DNA of 64,000 nt from Halomonas organivorans (GCF_014192055.1 NZ_JACHXM010000008.1:106277-170276); one strand, 5' to 3'; shown: positions 16,114 through 27,330, counted from the stretch's first letter. Program-made: numbers and translations. Notes: generated by a model not told the origin, from the sequence alone.

Positions 16114-17520
16114 TCACCCTTGGCTCGCCCGAGCCACTTCCGTTTCCTCCTCCTCGACGTCGGCCGGAGAGGCATCATCGTAATAGACGATGTGCGGCTC
16201 GTCGGGCGGCGGCGGGCCGACCAGGGGCTCGGCCACTTCCACGTCCGGCACCGCATCGGAGAGGTCCTCGACGTGCTCATGCTCCAGGGCGCCCTGCACC
16301 CACTCGTCGGTGACCGACAGTTCGGCCCCGGCGGCGCTGAGCGGCGTGGAGGGCGAGAACGGCGCCACCGGCACCGGCGCCGGGCGAACGCTGCGCCGCC
16401 AGGCGAAGAATCCCACGAGGATCAGGCCCAGCGCCCCCAGCGACCAGAACAGTCCCGTATCGCCGAGCACCGTCATCACCGGCGAGATCACCGGCGGACT
16501 GAGCGTGGAGCCGATGGCATTGATCAGCAGCAGCCCCTGGCTCATGCGCACCAGGGCGCCGGCCGGAGCCCGGTCGGCGGCATGCCCCACCGATACCGGG
16601 TAGAGGGAGAAAACGCCGCCGCCGAGCAGGAACAGCAGCCCTGCCAGCCCCCAGGGCGGCAGCGGCAGGAAGAGAATGCCGGCCGAGATCAGGGCGCAGA
16701 AGCCGCCGATGCCGATCAGCACCATCTGTCGATCGTGGCGATCCGACCAGCGCCCCACCGGGTACTGCAAGAGCATGGCCCCGAGTACCATGACCGCCAT
16801 CAACTGGCCGACCCGGTCAACGCCGAAGCCGGTCCGCTGCAGGTACAGCGGCAGCAGGGTATAGACTGCGGCCACCGCCAGCCCCGAACCGAAGCTGCCC
16901 ATCACCCCGGTGGGTGTCAGGGTGATCAGTCGCAGCGGCGACAGCGGCTCGGCCTTGTCGATCAACGGCGTGACCTTGGGGATCATCGCCATGGGCAAGA
17001 CCGACAGCGAGGCCAGCATGCCGATCGTCATGAACGGTGCGGTGGGTCCCATGGCATCGACGACGCCGAGCAGCAGCTGGCCGAGGACCCCGGCGGCATA
17101 CAGCGAGATCATGTACAGCGCCAGCAGGCGCCCGCGCACCGTGGCATCGCCGGCGGTCAGCAGCCAGCTCTCGATGACCAGGAACACCCCGACCGTGGCC
17201 CAGCCGCCGATCAGGCGCAGAACGAACCACGCCGCGGGATCGAAGAACAGGCCCTGCAACAGCACGGTAGCCGCCACCAGGGAGGCAAAGCTGCCGTAGG
17301 CGCGGATATGGCCGATGGCCAGCAGCAGCCGATCGTTGAGCATGGCCCCCAGCGCCAGGCCGATGAAATAGGCCGAGGAGACCCAGCCGATCACCATCGG
17401 CGACTCGCCGGCGGCATCCAGGCGCAGGGTGATCAACGTCGCCAGGAAACCATTGCCGATACCGAGGATGAAAAGGCCCAGCAGGGGCGCCAGGGCCATG
17501 AGCAGTAGCTGCCGTGACAT
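16114..17520 (-). CDS. MFS transporter (YcaD-like) with long acidic C-terminal tail
   Basis: 468 residues from ATG 17520. Twelve hydrophobic segments fill residues 1 to about 385, with DRLLLAIGHIRAYG in the loop after helix 2 and VGRWSDRHDRQ in the matching loop of the second half. This resembles the YcaD/COG0477 group, whose substrates are unknown. After the last helix (FFAWRRS) comes an unusual tail of about 80 residues, first Pro/Ser-rich, then strongly acidic, including runs such as DEEEE-like VEEEETEV. The tail is predicted to be cytoplasmic. No neighbour suggests a substrate. Confidence 0.82.
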   Translation of the reverse strand: MSRQLLLMALAPLLGLFILGIGNGFLATLITLRLDAAGESPMVIGWVSSAYFIGLALGAMLNDRLLLAIGHIRAYGSFASLVAATVLLQGLFFDPAAWFVLRLIGGWATVGVFLVIESWLLTAGDATVRGRLLALYMISLYAAGVLGQLLLGVVDAMGPTAPFMTIGMLASLSVLPMAMIPKVTPLIDKAEPLSPLRLITLTPTGVMGSFGSGLAVAAVYTLLPLYLQRTGFGVDRVGQLMAVMVLGAMLLQYPVGRWSDRHDRQMVLIGIGGFCALISAGILFLPLPPWGLAGLLFLLGGGVFSLYPVSVGHAADRAPAGALVRMSQGLLLINAIGSTLSPPVISPVMTVLGDTGLFWSLGALGLILVGFFAWRRSVRPAPVPVAPFSPSTPLSAAGAELSVTDEWVQGALEHEHVEDLSDAVPDVEVAEPLVGPPPPDEPHIVYYDDASPADVEEEETEVARASQG

Positions 17521-17716
17521 GAGCGAACGTCTCGAGCGAATGGCGTGTAGGGAACCCACGCCGCGCACGGCCGTGGCAGGTTCTGAAGACTGTCGAAGTC
17601 AGCGTCGACCCGATCCGGCGAACGGTCAACGACAACAGGTTCTCGAGGGGCGAATATACGCCCCGGGCAGGATCGCGCCAATCCCCGATCGGCGCCTTTT
17701 CGCGTCTTTTCCCCTA

Positions 17717-17735
17717 CGATAACCGCATGTTATCG
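17717..17735. repeat. Short perfect inverted repeat at the methyltransferase 3' end
   Basis: CGATAAC-CGCAT-GTTATCG (7-bp arms, 5-base centre) covers the TAA stop of the methyltransferase. No T run follows on the minus strand. The rest of 17521-17729 holds a second GC stem (GCGCC...GGCGC near 17680-17697) and no gene. The repeat may be a weak terminator for the methyltransferase or an operator ahead of the MFS gene. Confidence 0.45.
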
Positions 17736-18386
17736 AAATCCTGGTGTTTCTGAACGCTGCAGCAATACGACGTCCTCGGCCGGAAATTCCACCCTCAGCT
17801 GCCAGTGTTCGGCGAACCAGTGGAAGGTCGCTTCGCTGAAGAAGCATACGTGGGTCGGATCGAGGATATAGTGCCAGCCGGCAAAGGCCTCGACCGAGCT
17901 CACGCGCTTGGTCATCATCCCCAGCCAACCGCCCGGCGCCAGCAGACCCATCAGACGCTCCAACTCCTGGCCGGGAGCGAACAGGTGCTCGGCCACCTCC
18001 GAGGCGGTGACGAAATCGTAATGGCGCTCCAGCACCGAGGCGTCCGGCGCGTAGAACGGATCGAAGATTGCCATCGGATGACCGGCCTCCTCGAACATCA
18101 CCGACAGCGTCGGTCCCGGGCCCGCCCCGAAGTCGAGGCCTCGGGCTCCCGGTTCCAGCCTGGCGACCAGCGGGTCGAACAGCCGCGACAGGAAACGGCG
18201 GTAGCCGGTGTCATCGGGCGAGTTCTGGTGCCGATCGTAGACCGCCTTCTCCTCGGCCGGCCCGAGGCGCTGGTGGGCCGGCACGAACACCAGCTCGCAT
18301 TGCCGACAGCGGCGATAGTCGCGCCGCGCATCGCGATGGAAGGGCAGGTGCTCGACGGATGCGCATAGCGGACAGGTCTGCATCAT
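17730..18386 (-). CDS. Class I SAM-dependent methyltransferase with N-terminal zinc finger
   Basis: 218 residues from ATG 18386. Cys pairs CPLC and CRQC in the first 35 residues look like a zinc ribbon. Then comes a methyltransferase core with the SAM-binding GLDFGAGPGPT, an acidic post-II residue near IFDPF, and VTASEVAEHLFAPGQEL. The C-terminal block HVCFFSEATFHWFAEHW is typical of Methyltransf_23-type proteins with an N-terminal CPxC motif. The acceptor is unknown. Only 40 bp separate its start from the divergent VOC gene, so the two promoters must overlap. Confidence 0.82.
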   Translation of the reverse strand: MMQTCPLCASVEHLPFHRDARRDYRRCRQCELVFVPAHQRLGPAEEKAVYDRHQNSPDDTGYRRFLSRLFDPLVARLEPGARGLDFGAGPGPTLSVMFEEAGHPMAIFDPFYAPDASVLERHYDFVTASEVAEHLFAPGQELERLMGLLAPGGWLGMMTKRVSSVEAFAGWHYILDPTHVCFFSEATFHWFAEHWQLRVEFPAEDVVLLQRSETPGFR

Positions 18387-18426
18387 CGTATTCTCTGTGG
18401 CAGGACACACTTCTCAGGAGGCATGC

Positions 18427-18807
18427 ATGCTGTCAGGTCTGGATCATCTGGTCATCACCGTGACCGATATTTCCCGCGCCGTGGACTTCTACACCCGGGT
18501 ACTGGGGCTGGACGTCCGTTATCGCGACCGGGAACGCGTGGACCTGATGCTCGGCGACATGGCCCTGCGCCTGCACTGGACCGCCACCGACATCCAGCCT
18601 CGCGCGGCCACCCCCACGCCCGGCAGCCTGGACCTTTGCCTGCGCAGCCAGCTTCCGCTCGACGAGGTCCAGCGTCATCTGGAGGCGCTCTCGGTCGAGG
18701 TCGAGCTGGGCCCGGTGAGCCGTCAGGGCGCCACCGGCGAACTCGAGTCGCTCTATCTGCGCGATCCCGACGGGAATCTGCTCGAAATCAGTCGCCCCAA
18801 ACGCTGA
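18427..18807 (+). CDS. VOC-family (glyoxalase/dioxygenase fold) protein
   Basis: 126 residues. The start at ATG 18427 is supported by CAGGAGG at 18416-18422. Paired beta-alpha-beta-beta-beta units begin LDHLVITVTDISRAVDFYTRVLGLDV and end YLRDPDGNLLEIS, the common VOC signature with a metal-ligand Glu in the last strand. Small members of this kind include glyoxalase I, fosfomycin-resistance and ring-cleavage relatives; which one applies cannot be judged. Confidence 0.85.
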   Translation: MLSGLDHLVITVTDISRAVDFYTRVLGLDVRYRDRERVDLMLGDMALRLHWTATDIQPRAATPTPGSLDLCLRSQLPLDEVQRHLEALSVEVELGPVSRQGATGELESLYLRDPDGNLLEISRPKR

Positions 18808-18886
18808 CTTCCCCACGGTGGCATCGCCGCCGTGGGTCGGTATGATGGACGCCGATGCCATTCTACCGCCACCTCAAGGACGACCG

Positions 18887-19267
18887 ATGAACGAGCACGA
18901 TCCCGCGGGCCGAGACGCCGTGGTCGCCGACGATGCCCCATCTCCGGACACCACCATGGCGATGGTCATCTACGCTCTCTACCTGGCCAGTTTCGTGGTC
19001 GGCTTCACCTCCCTGGTCGGCGTGGTGATCGCCTACGTCTACCGAGGCAAGGGGCCGGGCTGGCTCGACGCCCACTACCGCTACCAGATCCGCACCTTCT
19101 GGATCGGCCTGCTCTACGCTGCCGTCGCCACCCTGCTGACGCTGATCGTGATCGGCTTCCCGCTGCTGATTGCACTGGCGATATGGTTGATCATCCGCTG
19201 CGTCAAGGGCTTCAAGGGCCTCCAGGAGAAACGCGCACCGGACAACGTGGACACCTGGTTGATCTAA
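18887..19267 (+). CDS. DUF4870-family small membrane protein
   Basis: 126 residues with an acidic, polar N terminus (about 1-22) and three hydrophobic segments (about 24-50, 70-90, 93-108). It contains the family blocks IYALYLASFVVG and DAHYRYQIRTFWIGLL. The function of DUF4870 proteins is unknown. It is 3 bp upstream of the lipid A acyltransferase gene, so the two are probably one transcript. That places it in an envelope context by association only. Confidence 0.75.
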   Translation: MNEHDPAGRDAVVADDAPSPDTTMAMVIYALYLASFVVGFTSLVGVVIAYVYRGKGPGWLDAHYRYQIRTFWIGLLYAAVATLLTLIVIGFPLLIALAIWLIIRCVKGFKGLQEKRAPDNVDTWLI

Positions 19268-19270
19268 GCG

Positions 19271-20200
19271 ATGACGATGACGCAAGACAGCGACGGTCGC
19301 CTCCAGGCCCGGCTGATCGCCGGGCTGTGGCGCACGCTCGCCAACTGGCGACCGGCCGCGCTGTGGCGCCTGTCACGCCTGGTCGGACCGCTGGTCCAGG
19401 TCGGCAGCCGACGGGAACGCCGGGTGACCCGCATCAACCTGGCGCAGGCCTATCCCGATTATTCCGAGACCGTACGTCGCCGTCTGGCCCGCCGTAGCCT
19501 GATCCACTCCAGCGCCACCATGCTGGAGCTGGGCATGGCCTGGATGGGCGACCCGGAGAAAGTCGAAGCCAGCATCCTCGAGGTCCACGGCCGCGAGCTG
19601 CTCGACGAGGCCCGCGCCGAAGGGCGCGGGGTCATCGTGCTGGCCCCCCACTTCGGCAACTGGGAGGTGCTCAACTTCTGGCTGTCCGGGCATTTCCCCT
19701 TCACCGCCATGTATGAGCCGCCCAAGCTCCTCGACCTGGATCCGATCATTCGCAAGGGGCGCGAGCGGCGCGGGGCGGAGCTGGTCCCCACCAACCCGCG
19801 CGGCGTGGCGGCACTGCTCAAGGCGCTGAAGCGCGGAGAAACGGTCGGCATCCTGCCGGACCAGACGCCGGGCTGGGGCAGCGGCGTGTTCGCGCCCTTC
19901 TTCGGTCGTCCGGCCTACACCGCCACCCTGCTGCCCAAGCTGGTGGCCCGCACCGAGGCCCGAGTCGTCACCGGGGTGGCACGACGCCTGCCCGGCCAGG
20001 GCTTTGCGCTGCACTTCCTGGCCGCCGACGAGCGCGTCTACTCCGCCGACGAAGCGGTCTCGGCGGCCGGTGTAAACGCCTGCGTGGAAGCCGCCATTGC
20101 CCTGGACCCGGTCCAGTACCAGTGGGAATACAAGCGCTATGGCAAGATCCCCGAAAGACTCGAGGGCAGGCCAGACTGGAAGCGCTATCGCCTCTACTGA
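19271..20200 (+). CDS. lpxL: Lipid A biosynthesis acyltransferase (LpxL/HtrB family)
   Basis: 309 residues. It transfers a secondary acyl chain onto lipid A (or its Kdo2 precursor) at the inner membrane. The family's HX4D/E catalytic pair is His127-Glu132 in APHFGNWE, and the block GILPDQTPGWGSGVFAPFFG is characteristic. The C terminus QWEYKRYGKIPE fits LpxL/LpxM proteins. The N-terminal membrane anchor is less hydrophobic than usual. An alternative ATG lies at 19277. No other lipid A gene is near; opgGH follows after 168 bp. That gap holds the opgG ribosome site and a TTTTTT run at about 20262 but no clear terminator. Confidence 0.88.
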   Translation: MTMTQDSDGRLQARLIAGLWRTLANWRPAALWRLSRLVGPLVQVGSRRERRVTRINLAQAYPDYSETVRRRLARRSLIHSSATMLELGMAWMGDPEKVEASILEVHGRELLDEARAEGRGVIVLAPHFGNWEVLNFWLSGHFPFTAMYEPPKLLDLDPIIRKGRERRGAELVPTNPRGVAALLKALKRGETVGILPDQTPGWGSGVFAPFFGRPAYTATLLPKLVARTEARVVTGVARRLPGQGFALHFLAADERVYSADEAVSAAGVNACVEAAIALDPVQYQWEYKRYGKIPERLEGRPDWKRYRLY

Positions 20201-20368
20201 TGGCCAACATCATGCGGGGAACCATCCCTGCGTGATACTGACCAACCCCCCGACAAGCGCTACTTTTTTGATAGCGACACCCTAGAGAACGATAACGATA
20301 CGACGACATGACCCCCAAGGACCGGCTTGCGCAGGGAACGCCGGCGGGATCCCGAGGAGAGTCACCAT

Positions 20369-21922
20369 ATGACATCGCTGATCCGCTTCCTGGCATTCTC
20401 GCTGGGCGCCACGCTGGCCATGGAAGCCAGCGCCGCCCCCGAGAACGAGGAAGCGCTGTTCGATACGGTCACCGACCAGGCCAAGCGTCTGGCCGAGTCC
20501 CCCTATCACGCACCCGCCGACGAGCTGCCGGCGGCACTGACCGATCTCGACTACGACGCCTATCGCCAGATCCGCTTCCGCCCCGAACAGGCCCTGTGGA
20601 ATGACACCGAGGGACTGTTCGAGGTGCAGCTGTTTCACCCCGGGTTTCTCTACGACCATCCGGTCGCCCTGAACCTGGTGGCAGCAGACGGCGAGGTGCG
20701 CCACCTGCCCTTCGACGCGTCGCGCTTCCGCTACGAGGGCGACGCGGCCGGCCTGGCGGAGCTGAATCTCGACGACCTGGGCTATGCCGGCTTCAGGCTC
20801 CACTACCCGCTGAACAGCGGCGACTACCGCGATGAATTCATGGTCTTTCTTGGTGCCTCCTATTTCCGGATGGTTGGCCGGGAACAGGGCTACGGGCTCT
20901 CGAGTCGCGGCCTGGCCATCGACACGGCCTCCCCGCAGGGTGAAGAGTTCCCCGCCTTCCGGGAGTTCTGGCTGGTCGAGCCAGGCCCCGAGGCCACACG
21001 CATGACCGTATATGCCCTGCTCGACAGCCCTTCCGTCACCGGTGCCTACCGCTTCGACATTGCCCCGGGCAACCAGACCGTCGTCGATACCGAGGCGCGG
21101 CTGTTCGCCCGGGAAGACATCGCCAAGCTGGGCATCGCCCCGCTGACCAGCATGTTCATGCACGGCGGCATCGCCGGCTATCCGGCCGACGACTACCGAC
21201 TGCGGGTCCACGACTCCAGCGGCCTGGCCCTGCACACCGGTAGCGGAGAACGTATCTGGCGTCCGCTGAGCAATCCCGAGAAGCTGCACCTGTCGAGTTT
21301 TCAGGACGCCTCGCCGCAGGGTTTCGGCCTGGTTCAACGACCGCGCCATTTCGACGGTTACCTGGACGCCGAGGCCCGCTACGAGCAGCGCCCCAGCGAG
21401 TGGGTGACGCCTCTCGGCGATTGGGGCAAGGGGCACGTCGAACTGGTCGAGATTCCCTCCGACAGCGAGGCCAACGACAACATCACCGCCTACTGGATCC
21501 CCGAACAGCCGCTCGAGGCCGGCCAGTCCCGCACGTTCCGCTATCGGCTGCGTACCTTCGGTGCCACACCGCCCGACCAGCAGCTCGCCCACGTCATCCG
21601 CACCCGCCAGGGATGGGGCGCCATCCCGGGGCAGAGCGATCCGCCTCCGGCCAGTCAGCGACACTTCATCGTCGACTTTCAGGGCACCGCCCTCCAGGGG
21701 CTCGATGCCGACCAGCCGGTCGCGGCGCGGCTGACGACCTCCAGCGGAGAGCTCCTCGAGCCACGCGTCCAGCGCCTCCCCGATGGCAAGACCTGGCGCG
21801 CCAACTTCCGCCTTGCCCCGCAGGACGACGCCCCGGCCGACATGCGCCTGGCCCTGACGCTGCACGGCGAACCGCTGACCGAAACCTGGAACTATGTCTG
21901 GTATCCCGATGAGCGCCGCTGA
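20369..21922 (+). CDS. opgG: Periplasmic glucan biosynthesis protein G
   Basis: 517 residues from ATG 20369, which has GAGGAGA upstream. A signal peptide (LIRFLAFSLGATLAMEASA) ends near residue 23 with an Ala-x-Ala cleavage site. The mature protein has OpgG blocks: FRPEQALWND, YPLNSGDYRDEFMVFLGASYFR, GREQGYGLSSRGLAIDT and the acid-rich EFPAFREFWL. OpgG acts in the periplasm on the beta-1,2-glucan backbone made by OpgH during synthesis of osmoregulated periplasmic glucans. Its stop lies 29 bases inside the following opgH frame, so the two are coupled. Confidence 0.94.
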   Translation: MTSLIRFLAFSLGATLAMEASAAPENEEALFDTVTDQAKRLAESPYHAPADELPAALTDLDYDAYRQIRFRPEQALWNDTEGLFEVQLFHPGFLYDHPVALNLVAADGEVRHLPFDASRFRYEGDAAGLAELNLDDLGYAGFRLHYPLNSGDYRDEFMVFLGASYFRMVGREQGYGLSSRGLAIDTASPQGEEFPAFREFWLVEPGPEATRMTVYALLDSPSVTGAYRFDIAPGNQTVVDTEARLFAREDIAKLGIAPLTSMFMHGGIAGYPADDYRLRVHDSSGLALHTGSGERIWRPLSNPEKLHLSSFQDASPQGFGLVQRPRHFDGYLDAEARYEQRPSEWVTPLGDWGKGHVELVEIPSDSEANDNITAYWIPEQPLEAGQSRTFRYRLRTFGATPPDQQLAHVIRTRQGWGAIPGQSDPPPASQRHFIVDFQGTALQGLDADQPVAARLTTSSGELLEPRVQRLPDGKTWRANFRLAPQDDAPADMRLALTLHGEPLTETWNYVWYPDERR

Positions 21923-23822
21923 TTCCGAGGCCGAGATGGCCCATGTTCCCTGGCGCCGCACCCGCCGATGGGTCTTCGCCCTGCTGGTCGCCGCCACCAC
22001 CGGCCTCGGCATGTGGACGATGTTCCGCATCCTCCACGTCGGTGGCCTGACGCCCCTGGAACTCGCCATCCTGGCGCTGTTCAGCGTCACCTTCGGCTGG
22101 ATCGTCATCGCCTTCTGGAGCGGCGTGATCGGCTTCACGCTGACGCTCGCCGGCCGCGACCCACTGAGCCTGGCTCGGGCGTCGTCGCCGCGACGCCCCG
22201 ATGATGCCCAATCGCGCACCGCCCTGGTCATGCCGATCCACAACGAGGACATCGAACGGGTCGCCGCCGGCCTCGAGGCCACCTGCCGGGACCTGCCGCC
22301 GATCACACCGGAGCGCCACATCGAGGCCTTCGTGCTCAGCGACAGCACCAATGCCACTGTCGTGGCTCGCGAAAAGGCCGTCATGGCGACTCTGCAGGAG
22401 CGGCTGGCCGGCCACTGCCGGCTCCACTACCGACATCGCGACAGTAACGCCGGGCGCAAGGCCGGCAATCTCGGCGATTTCTGTCGACGCTGGGGGCGCC
22501 ACTACGACTTCATGCTGGTGCTGGATGCCGACAGCGTGATGAGCGGCGATACCGTGCATGAGCTGATCACGGAGATGGAGGCCAACCCGCGTCTCGGCCT
22601 GCTGCAGACGGTACCGATTCCGATCCGCCAGGACAGCCTGTTCGGCCGCGCCAACCAGTTCGCGGCGGCCGTATATTCACCGATGCTCGCCACCGGGCTG
22701 AGCTTCTGGCAGTCCGACGCCGCCAACTACTTCGGCCACAACGCCATCCTGCGCGTCGAGGCCTTCACCCGGCATGCGGGCCTGCCCGAGCTTCCCGGAC
22801 GCCCGCCGCTGGGCGGCGACATCCTCAGCCACGACTTCGTCGAGGCGGCCCTGCTGCGTCGTGCCGGCTGGGAAGTCCGCATGCGCACCGACCTCGGCGG
22901 CAGCTTCGAGGAGATGCCGAGCCATCTGCTCGACTATGCCAAGCGTGACCGCCGCTGGGTCCAGGGCAACCTGCAGCACCTGCGCCTGCTGGGGGGGCGC
23001 GGCCTGCACATGCTCAGTCGCGTGCATTTCCTGTGTGGCGCCCTGGCCTACCTGTCGTCGCTGATCTGGCTGGCGATCCTGGTGGTCAGTACCATCGATG
23101 CGCTGATGCGTGCGCTGATCGAGCCCAACTTCTTCACCTCCAACGCCCAGCTGTTCCCCGACTGGCCGATCGCCCCGCCCAACCTGATCATGCCGCTGCT
23201 CGGCGGCACCCTGGCGATGCTGCTGATGCCCAAGGTACTGGGCGTCTGCCTGGCCCTGCGACGACACCCGGCCCAGCACGGCGGACGCGCCCGACTAGTG
23301 GCCAGCGCCGTACTGGAGGCCCTGTTCGCGATGCTGATCGCCCCGCTGATGATGGTCTTCCACAGCCGCTTCGTGATCGAGGTGCTCAGCGGCCGCACCG
23401 TAGCCTGGGATCCCCAGGCCCGGGAGGGGCGTGCCCTGCCCTGGCGCGAGGCCCTGCGCCATACCTGGCCGGGCACCCTGGCCGGCGCCCTGTGGGCCGG
23501 CATCACCTGGTGGTACACACCGACCTTCTTCTGGTGGCTGACCCCGGTGTGGCTCGGCCTGATGCTGGCCGCCCCGCTGGTGCGGTGGAGCAGCAGCCTG
23601 ACCCTCGGACGTGGGCTACGCCGACGCGGCCTGCTGCTGGTGCCCAGCGAGACGGCTCCGCCCTCCGTGCTGCGCGAGTCTCCTCAGCCGCTGGCGATGC
23701 CCAGCGATGGCGAACCCTCGCCGCCACCGAAGGAGCGGCCCCGCGACATGCCGACCCAATCCTTTACCCGCGACTGGGCGCGGCTGCCAGCCACCGAGAG
23801 ACGCACCACCCTGGGTAAATGA
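21894..23822 (+). CDS. opgH: Glucan biosynthesis glucosyltransferase H
   Basis: 642 residues from ATG 21894, or 637 from ATG 21909; neither has a strong ribosome site, as expected for coupling to opgG. This is a GT2 glucosyltransferase: MLVLDADSVMSGDTV holds the DxD-like metal site and RDRRWVQGN the Q/RxxRW-type acceptor motif. It has two N-terminal membrane helices and several near 380-580. It polymerises UDP-glucose into beta-1,2-glucan across the inner membrane. E. coli OpgH is about 847 residues; this shorter form lacks most of the long N-terminal cytoplasmic region. A proline-rich tail ends the protein. Confidence 0.92.
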   Translation: MSGIPMSAADSEAEMAHVPWRRTRRWVFALLVAATTGLGMWTMFRILHVGGLTPLELAILALFSVTFGWIVIAFWSGVIGFTLTLAGRDPLSLARASSPRRPDDAQSRTALVMPIHNEDIERVAAGLEATCRDLPPITPERHIEAFVLSDSTNATVVAREKAVMATLQERLAGHCRLHYRHRDSNAGRKAGNLGDFCRRWGRHYDFMLVLDADSVMSGDTVHELITEMEANPRLGLLQTVPIPIRQDSLFGRANQFAAAVYSPMLATGLSFWQSDAANYFGHNAILRVEAFTRHAGLPELPGRPPLGGDILSHDFVEAALLRRAGWEVRMRTDLGGSFEEMPSHLLDYAKRDRRWVQGNLQHLRLLGGRGLHMLSRVHFLCGALAYLSSLIWLAILVVSTIDALMRALIEPNFFTSNAQLFPDWPIAPPNLIMPLLGGTLAMLLMPKVLGVCLALRRHPAQHGGRARLVASAVLEALFAMLIAPLMMVFHSRFVIEVLSGRTVAWDPQAREGRALPWREALRHTWPGTLAGALWAGITWWYTPTFFWWLTPVWLGLMLAAPLVRWSSSLTLGRGLRRRGLLLVPSETAPPSVLRESPQPLAMPSDGEPSPPPKERPRDMPTQSFTRDWARLPATERRTTLGK

Positions 23823-23868
23823 GGCGAGGGGTGTTCGTCGGCGACCAACCTGCTAGACTGGCTCTACT

Positions 23869-24021
23869 CGCTTGACGGGGTGCCGGTGGAACCGGCTGAG
23901 ATGGCGCAGGCTCACTGAGAAGGAACTCGCAAGAGTCCGAGAGCCCAAGCGCTGGTCCCGTGGAACCTGATCCGGGTGGGTGCGGCACGGCCGCACGTGA
24001 ACCGGCGTAGGGAATCAGGCG
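23869..24021 (+). ncRNA. TPP riboswitch upstream of tenA, with enlarged P3 arm
   Basis: The core motifs are clear: GACGGGGTGCC, GGCTGAGA, GAACCTGATC and CGGCGTAGGGA. P1 is closed by CGCTTGA (23869-23875) with TCAGGCG (24015-24021). Between GGCTGAGA and GAACCTGATC lie about 60 bases forming an extra hairpin arm, making it about 50 nt longer than the copy before thiC. Downstream, several CCTCC-type tracts (near 24033, 24060 and 24084) could pair with the GGAGG ribosome site of tenA, so control is probably at translation. Confidence 0.9.
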
Positions 24022-24112
24022 GAGGGACCGGCACCTCCTCGATGTTCTCGCCGGCCCTGCCTCCCTATTCCCCTGTGCCCACCCTCCGGATCCCGATTGC
24101 AACGGAGGCAAG

Positions 24113-24781
24113 ATGGGCTACCGCTTCAGAGATCTCACCGCCGCCTGCCAGGACGACTGGCGCGCCTATATCGAGCACGACTTCGTGCGTGCCCTCGGCG
24201 CCGGTACGCTCGAGGCCGACGCCTTCCGCCACTACCTGCAGCAGGACTACCTGTTCCTGATCCACTTCGCCCGCGCCTATGCCCTGGCCGCCTACAAGAG
24301 CCGCGACCTGGACGAACTGCGCCAGGCCTTCGATGGCCTGAAGACCATTCTCGACGTCGAACTGGACCTGCACCGCGGCTTCTGCCGCGACTGGGGCATC
24401 AGCGAAAGCGACCTGGCGGCGCTGCCCGAATCCCGCGCCACCCTGGCCTATACCCGCTACGTACTCGATGCCGGCAGCCGCGGCGACCTGCTCGACCTGC
24501 GCATAGCGCTGGCCCCCTGCCTGGTCGGCTACGGCGAGATCGCCGGCTGGCTGGCGGCCCAGCCGTTCACGCTGCGCGGCGATGCCAACCCTTATGAGCC
24601 CTGGATCGCCATGTACGAGGGTGACGACTTCCAGGCCGCCATGCGCGCCGAGATCGCCTGGCTGGACGCCAGACTGGCCGAGGTGACGCCGGCGCGCTTC
24701 GAGCAACTGGCACGGCTGTTCCGCGACGCCACCCGGCTGGAAATCGACTTCTGGCAGATGGGGCTGGATCGCGCGGACTGA
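24113..24781 (+). CDS. tenA: TenA-family aminopyrimidine aminohydrolase (thiaminase II)
   Basis: 222 residues. TenA salvages thiamine breakdown products by hydrolysing 4-amino-5-aminomethyl-2-methylpyrimidine to HMP. The family residues are present: Asp45 (QQDYLFL), catalytic Cys136 (APCLVGYGEIA), and Glu210 (RLEIDFW) near the C terminus. CAACGGAGG precedes the ATG. It has its own TPP riboswitch and is followed by another riboswitch before thiC, so the two genes are separately controlled although adjacent. Confidence 0.92.
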   Translation: MGYRFRDLTAACQDDWRAYIEHDFVRALGAGTLEADAFRHYLQQDYLFLIHFARAYALAAYKSRDLDELRQAFDGLKTILDVELDLHRGFCRDWGISESDLAALPESRATLAYTRYVLDAGSRGDLLDLRIALAPCLVGYGEIAGWLAAQPFTLRGDANPYEPWIAMYEGDDFQAAMRAEIAWLDARLAEVTPARFEQLARLFRDATRLEIDFWQMGLDRAD

Positions 24782-24793
24782 GAGTTCCGTCTA

Positions 24794-24975
24794 TCGCCGA
24801 GCTTTTCCGGCGACAAGCCTCCGCGAGGCGCTGTGAACCCATCCGTGGGTGCTACTTTTGCCCTGCGGCACTCTCGCATCCTGCTCCGTTTGCAGGACCC
24901 GTGCTGGCCATCCATGGCCAGCCCGTTCGGCGAGGATCGCCTCACCCATGGCAAAAACCCTCGCTCCGCCTTGTC
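24794..24975. repeat. Composite palindromic extragenic element between tenA and the thiC riboswitch
   Basis: This 490-bp gap holds no gene. Small stems lie at TCGCCG/CGGCGA (24794-24813), GCCTC/GAGGC (24817-24829), ACCCA/TGGGT (24837-24850), GCTGGCCA/TGGCCAGC (24903-24922) and GGCGA/TCGCC (24929-24941). They are nested in longer-range pairs: GACAAG (24812-24817) with CTTGTC (24970-24975), and TTTTGCC (24856-24862) with GGCAAAA (24950-24956). The whole can fold as one long branched hairpin, like REP/BIME or MITE-derived elements. Copies elsewhere in the genome cannot be checked here. Confidence 0.45.
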
Positions 24976-25087
24976 CCCAGCGCTCGGCTAGCACCGCGCC
25001 GACTCGGGCAATAGCGCACGATAGAAAGAAAGTAGGAAGAGAGAAGAAAGGCAATGACACGACCCGCCATCACGGCGGGCCATACCA

Positions 25088-27170
<2,083 letters not shown>

Positions 27171-27186
27171 TTCATGTGATCGGCGA

Positions 27187-27216
27187 GCCCGTCACCGTCA
27201 GGTCACGGTGACGGGC
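27187..27216. terminator. Hairpin after thiC
   Basis: GCCCGTCACCGT (27187-27198) pairs perfectly with 27205-27216, a 12-bp stem with a 6-base loop, 16 bp after the thiC stop. It lacks a T run. It separates thiC from the IclR gene. The remaining 114 bp before that gene are AT-richer and probably hold its promoter. Confidence 0.7.
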
Positions 27217-27330
27217 ATGCATCTCGCTGCACTTCCTTCTAGCAGGTCATTCAAAATCTCAATGAGTGAGACGAAATAGCCGATTGCTATCGCTATGCTG
27301 ATCCGACATTCGATCAGCAGCGGTTCCAGC

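Noticed and set aside
17680..17705. GCGCC-N10-GGCGC followed by CTTTTC on the plus strand as a terminator
   Set aside because: No plus-strand gene ends upstream of it, so it has no message to terminate; the T run is short.
21894..21908. A frameshift or truncation at the opgG/opgH junction
   Set aside because: Both proteins are complete; the overlap is ordinary translational coupling with two possible ATG starts for opgH.
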